Assembly: GCA_035576005.1 (NCBI GenBank)
Contig: DATLXH010000183.1
Location: 1-6,748 of the forward strand
Reading direction: 5' to 3'
Origin: DATLXH01 sp035576005
GTDB taxonomy: Bacteria > Acidobacteriota > Thermoanaerobaculia > Gp7-AA8
DNA length: 6,748 nucleotides
Shown here: in pieces, positions 4,308-6,748 of the stretch
Layout: every line of letters starts with the position of its first letter
Numbering within the stretch: the stretch's first letter is position 1
The notes under the pieces: model-generated
Told to the model about the DNA's origin: nothing
What the model saw: only the letters and a program-made list of their open reading frames with translations
Database searches by the model: none
Program-made: the position numbers and the translations under genes

Positions 4308-6476
4308 ATGGATACGAAAACCTGTTCGAAATGCGGCCGCCACACTGATGGCGAGGAACCGCACGGACTCTGTCCGTCATGCCTGCTCGCGCAGAATGCT
4401 TTCACCGAAATGCTGGATCGATCCGACCGCCTGTGTGCGAGCTGCGATCACACCCTCGCGGACGATGCGCGTTTCTGCGCCAGCTGCGGGACGCCGGCGC
4501 CCGCAACGCCCTCTTCATCAGATGACCCACTTCGCCAGGCTCTGGAAGCAAAACTGGGGGGCCAGTATCGCGTACTCCGTCTGCTTGGTCGTGGCGGCAT
4601 GGGCGCCGTCTATCTGGCGCGTGACCTGACCCTCGAGCGCGAGGTCGCCATCAAGGTTGTCAAACCGGCCTCAGACGCACAAGGCATGTACGACCGCTTC
4701 CGCCGCGAAGCGAAAACCGCGGCCAAGCTTTCCCATCCGAATATCGTTCCGCTGCATGCCTTCGGCGAGATCGACGGCATGCCATTCTTCGTGATGGGTT
4801 ACGTCCGCGGCGAATCCCTTGCCGAACGGTTGCGACGAGAGGGAAAGCTCCCCGAGACAGAGTCGCGGAGGATCCTCGCGGAAGTTGCAGACGCACTCGA
4901 TCACGCGCACCGTCAGGGTGTCGTGCATCGCGACGTGAAGCCGGACAACGTACTCCTGGAAGACGCATCCGGTCGCGCCCTGCTGACCGACTTCGGCATC
5001 GCCAAGACGATGAATCGCGGCGAGACGTTGACGCAACACGGCAGCGTCGTCGGAACCCCGCATTACATGTCGCCCGAGCAGGCCGCGGGAAGGACCGACA
5101 TCGACGGCCGAACCGACATCTACTCCCTCGGCGTCATGGGTTACGCGATGCTCGCTGGCCGACTGCCTTTCGAGGGCAACTCCGCCGCGAACGTTCTCGC
5201 CAAACATCTGACCCAGTCGCCGACGCCGCTCCGATCGCTGGCACCGACGATCTCTGACTCGACGCTGCAGGCGGTCGAGCGCTGCATGGCCAAGGATCCC
5301 GCCAAGCGCTGGGCGGACAGCCGCGCTCTCAAGCTGGCCCTTGGAGCTACCGAGGAGAACCGCCTTCCCGAAGCTCTGGAAGCGGTCCAAGGGCAGGGAG
5401 TGGCCTTCATCGCGAAGGCAGCCGTGATGCTTTTGCTGAGTTGGCTGGTCATCATCCGCATGCAGCACGCACCCATCGGCGTTCTTGGCATCATCACCGC
5501 GACCATCGTCGTCGGCTACGTAATGCTCGTGGCGTCGCTGAGGTTTCAAGGCTTCCCTGTCGCTCTTGCACAGCGCGTCATCTGGACTGAACCGTCATGG
5601 TGGCCGTTCTGGTATCCGCGCGGGCTCCGCCGCCGCAGCAATGTGTGGGACCGACTTCCACGATCGGTGCAAAGGCTTCGATGGTTCACCGTCACTCTCC
5701 TTCCGTGGACCGCCTCCATGGTGCTCGTATTCGTATTTCTCGAATTCCCGAGTGGCAACGGTGCGAAGACGCTGGCAATGGCCCTCTTCGGAATTGTGAT
5801 CACCGGCGCCACCGAGTTCGCAGCAAAGCGCGAACTGAAGCGGATGGGGATCACCTCCCGTCAAGACCGCCACCGCATCGCATCCGGATCTCCGCCGTCG
5901 CACCCGACCTTCTGGAGTCAGCCGCATATCGCGGTCGTCCTGGGGCCGCCGTTGCAGGGCGAAACGCTCCGCCATGCAGATTCTCCGCACGATCAACTGC
6001 GGTCGATCCTGCGGTTAGCCGATGAGTTGTCCGGCCCGCTCCGGCCACTGGGAGCGGAGGCGGCCACCGCTGCGCGGCGACTGGTCGGCTCGATCGAGCA
6101 ATCGAACAAACAGATTGCCGACCTGGCGCGTAACCTCGAACCTGGGGAGGAGCAGCGACTCGTTGAGAAGGTCGGGGCGCTCGCGAACATCGAGGAATCC
6201 TCGCCGATGCGCGTGCTGATCGAAAAGCAGCTCGAGTTGATCCGCGACCTGACCGTGCGGATCGAAGATGCGAAAGAGAGACGAAACCGACATATCGAGA
6301 TGCTCAAAACGCTGGCGCTGCATCTCGCCTCTTTGCACGCCCGACTTGGCGAGACGCCATCCGAGGTCCGCTCCCTGAGCGACAACGTACGCGCTCTCTG
6401 TGACCACATCAGCCAGCAGGGAGTCGCCATGGCCGATGATCTGCCGACCGTCGAACTGAGAAATACGCCGATGTGA
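4308..6476 (+). CDS. Hanks-type Ser/Thr protein kinase with zinc ribbons, four membrane helices and coiled-coil tail
   Basis: This 722-residue membrane kinase should phosphorylate Ser/Thr residues in the cytosol; the upstream sigma factor is a natural candidate target. Two zinc ribbons come first: C6/C9/C22/C25 and C43/C46/C57/C60. The kinase domain spans about 87-345 and looks active: glycine loop GRGGMG (94-99), K116 in VAIK, E134 of helix C, HRDVKPDN (207-214) with catalytic D209, DFG (228-230), activation-loop T241 and T250, SPEQ (255-258) and DIYSLG (270-275). Four hydrophobic segments follow at about 365-383, 390-411, 458-480 and 488-505. The loop between the middle pair is Arg- and Trp-rich, consistent with facing the cytosol. 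The exposed loops are only a few residues. Residues 556-700 are charged, heptad-like and probably coiled coil. No PASTA or other periplasmic sensor is present. The gene is 44 bp after the sigma factor. Kinase function is sure; the signal and the tail's role are unknown. Confidence 0.95.
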   Translation: MDTKTCSKCGRHTDGEEPHGLCPSCLLAQNAFTEMLDRSDRLCASCDHTLADDARFCASCGTPAPATPSSSDDPLRQALEAKLGGQYRVLRLLGRGGMGAVYLARDLTLEREVAIKVVKPASDAQGMYDRFRREAKTAAKLSHPNIVPLHAFGEIDGMPFFVMGYVRGESLAERLRREGKLPETESRRILAEVADALDHAHRQGVVHRDVKPDNVLLEDASGRALLTDFGIAKTMNRGETLTQHGSVVGTPHYMSPEQAAGRTDIDGRTDIYSLGVMGYAMLAGRLPFEGNSAANVLAKHLTQSPTPLRSLAPTISDSTLQAVERCMAKDPAKRWADSRALKLALGATEENRLPEALEAVQGQGVAFIAKAAVMLLLSWLVIIRMQHAPIGVLGIITATIVVGYVMLVASLRFQGFPVALAQRVIWTEPSWWPFWYPRGLRRRSNVWDRLPRSVQRLRWFTVTLLPWTASMVLVFVFLEFPSGNGAKTLAMALFGIVITGATEFAAKRELKRMGITSRQDRHRIASGSPPSHPTFWSQPHIAVVLGPPLQGETLRHADSPHDQLRSILRLADELSGPLRPLGAEAATAARRLVGSIEQSNKQIADLARNLEPGEEQRLVEKVGALANIEESSPMRVLIEKQLELIRDLTVRIEDAKERRNRHIEMLKTLALHLASLHARLGETPSEVRSLSDNVRALCDHISQQGVAMADDLPTVELRNTPM

Positions 6477-6631
6477 CTGTGACCGGCCCACTCAAGCGCG
6501 CAACGTCCACATCCCTGAGACCTGAGCTCGGTCTCGCGTCGGACTCTCGCCGTTACCGAACTGAGTGTAAGCTTGCGAGGTCCCTCGCCCCTCCCGCCCA
6601 CACATCCAAGCTTCTAAGAAACACCTAGGTT
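6477..6631. other. Non-coding spacer between kinase gene and insertion sequence remnant
   Basis: No gene is visible here. It holds the hairpin at 6517-6535, two AAGCTT motifs (6569-6574, 6608-6613) and the palindrome ACCTAGGT at 6623-6630 next to the transposase stop codon. The edge of the insertion element probably lies between about 6600 and 6631, but I cannot place it without its other end. Confidence 0.5.
6517..6535 (+). terminator. Hairpin downstream of the kinase gene, possible transcript end
   Basis: GAGACC and GGTCTC form a perfect 6-bp stem with a TGAGCTC loop, 40 bp after the kinase stop codon. No T-run follows, so it is a weak candidate for an intrinsic terminator and may only stabilise the 3' end. 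Confidence 0.35.
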
Positions 6632-6748
6632 TTATGCGGCTTTGACGAGGGTATAGCCGAGTTGTTTTGCCCTCTTTTCCATGGTTTTGATTATCCGTTG
6701 CTCATGCCGGTGTAGGTACTGATCAGGACCTGGATCGACGTATGGACG
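6632..6748 (-). CDS. Partial transposase C-terminus, cut by the window edge
   Basis: The last 38 codons of a minus-strand gene run in frame from the window edge to a TAA stop at 6632-6634. The peptide contains YVDPGPDQY, then a basic stretch, MEKRAKQLGYTLV, and ends in KAA. A C-terminal tail of the form YVD-G-Y, basic residues, then a helix ending LG-x-x-LV is familiar from insertion sequence transposases, and the local sequence is more AT-rich than the rest of the window. I am not sure of the family. The gene faces the kinase gene tail to tail. It would be a complete or remnant insertion sequence extending beyond the window. Confidence 0.55.
   Translation of the reverse strand, partial: RPYVDPGPDQYLHRHEQRIIKTMEKRAKQLGYTLVKAA

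Noticed and set aside
4671..5549. A long open frame (292 codons) on the minus strand inside the kinase gene
   Set aside because: It is antisense to conserved kinase motifs, has no ribosome binding site or recognisable domain, and long antisense frames are common in GC-rich genes.

Overview
The window looks like chromosomal DNA of a GC-rich Gram-negative bacterium, probably a proteobacterium. The coding regions are strongly GC-biased, with GTG starts and a c-di-GMP enzyme carrying a periplasmic-type sensor. The kinase-linked ECF sigma factor type is best known from Planctomycetes, Acidobacteria and some Proteobacteria. I cannot name a genus from this sequence alone.

Layout. Positions 1-244 hold no gene. 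They carry a palindromic, REP-like intergenic repeat (hairpin 17-77, conserved block 61-140) and a likely terminator for the next gene. Positions 245-1669 (minus) encode a soluble histidine kinase with an RsbRD_N-like helical domain before its HisKA/HATPase core. Positions 1670-1794 are a divergent, AT-rich control region with inverted repeats. Positions 1795-3270 (plus) encode a membrane diguanylate cyclase with an intact GGEEF active site and an RxxD inhibitory site. A second, truncated copy of the repeat starts inside the cyclase stop codon (3269-3342), so the kinase/cyclase pair sits between two direct repeats. Positions 3343-3537 are non-coding, with a strong hairpin, a 13-bp tandem duplication and a possible promoter very close to the next start codon.

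Positions 3538-4263 encode an ECF-type sigma factor. After 44 bp and a perfect AGGAGG ribosome binding site, positions 4308-6476 encode a 722-residue Hanks-type Ser/Thr kinase. This kinase has two N-terminal zinc ribbons, four membrane segments with almost no exposed loops, and a coiled-coil C-terminal tail. Positions 6477-6631 are non-coding with one hairpin. From 6632 to the window end, on the minus strand, is the last 38 codons of what looks like a transposase.

How the genes may work together. The sigma factor and kinase form an evident two-gene operon, most simply read as a kinase-controlled alternative transcription switch with no anti-sigma factor in view. The histidine kinase and cyclase are both sensors, one cytosolic and one membrane-bound. 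They share a promoter region but no partner response regulator is present, so any joint pathway is inference. The kinase architecture and the repeat-flanked sensor pair are the two most interesting points.
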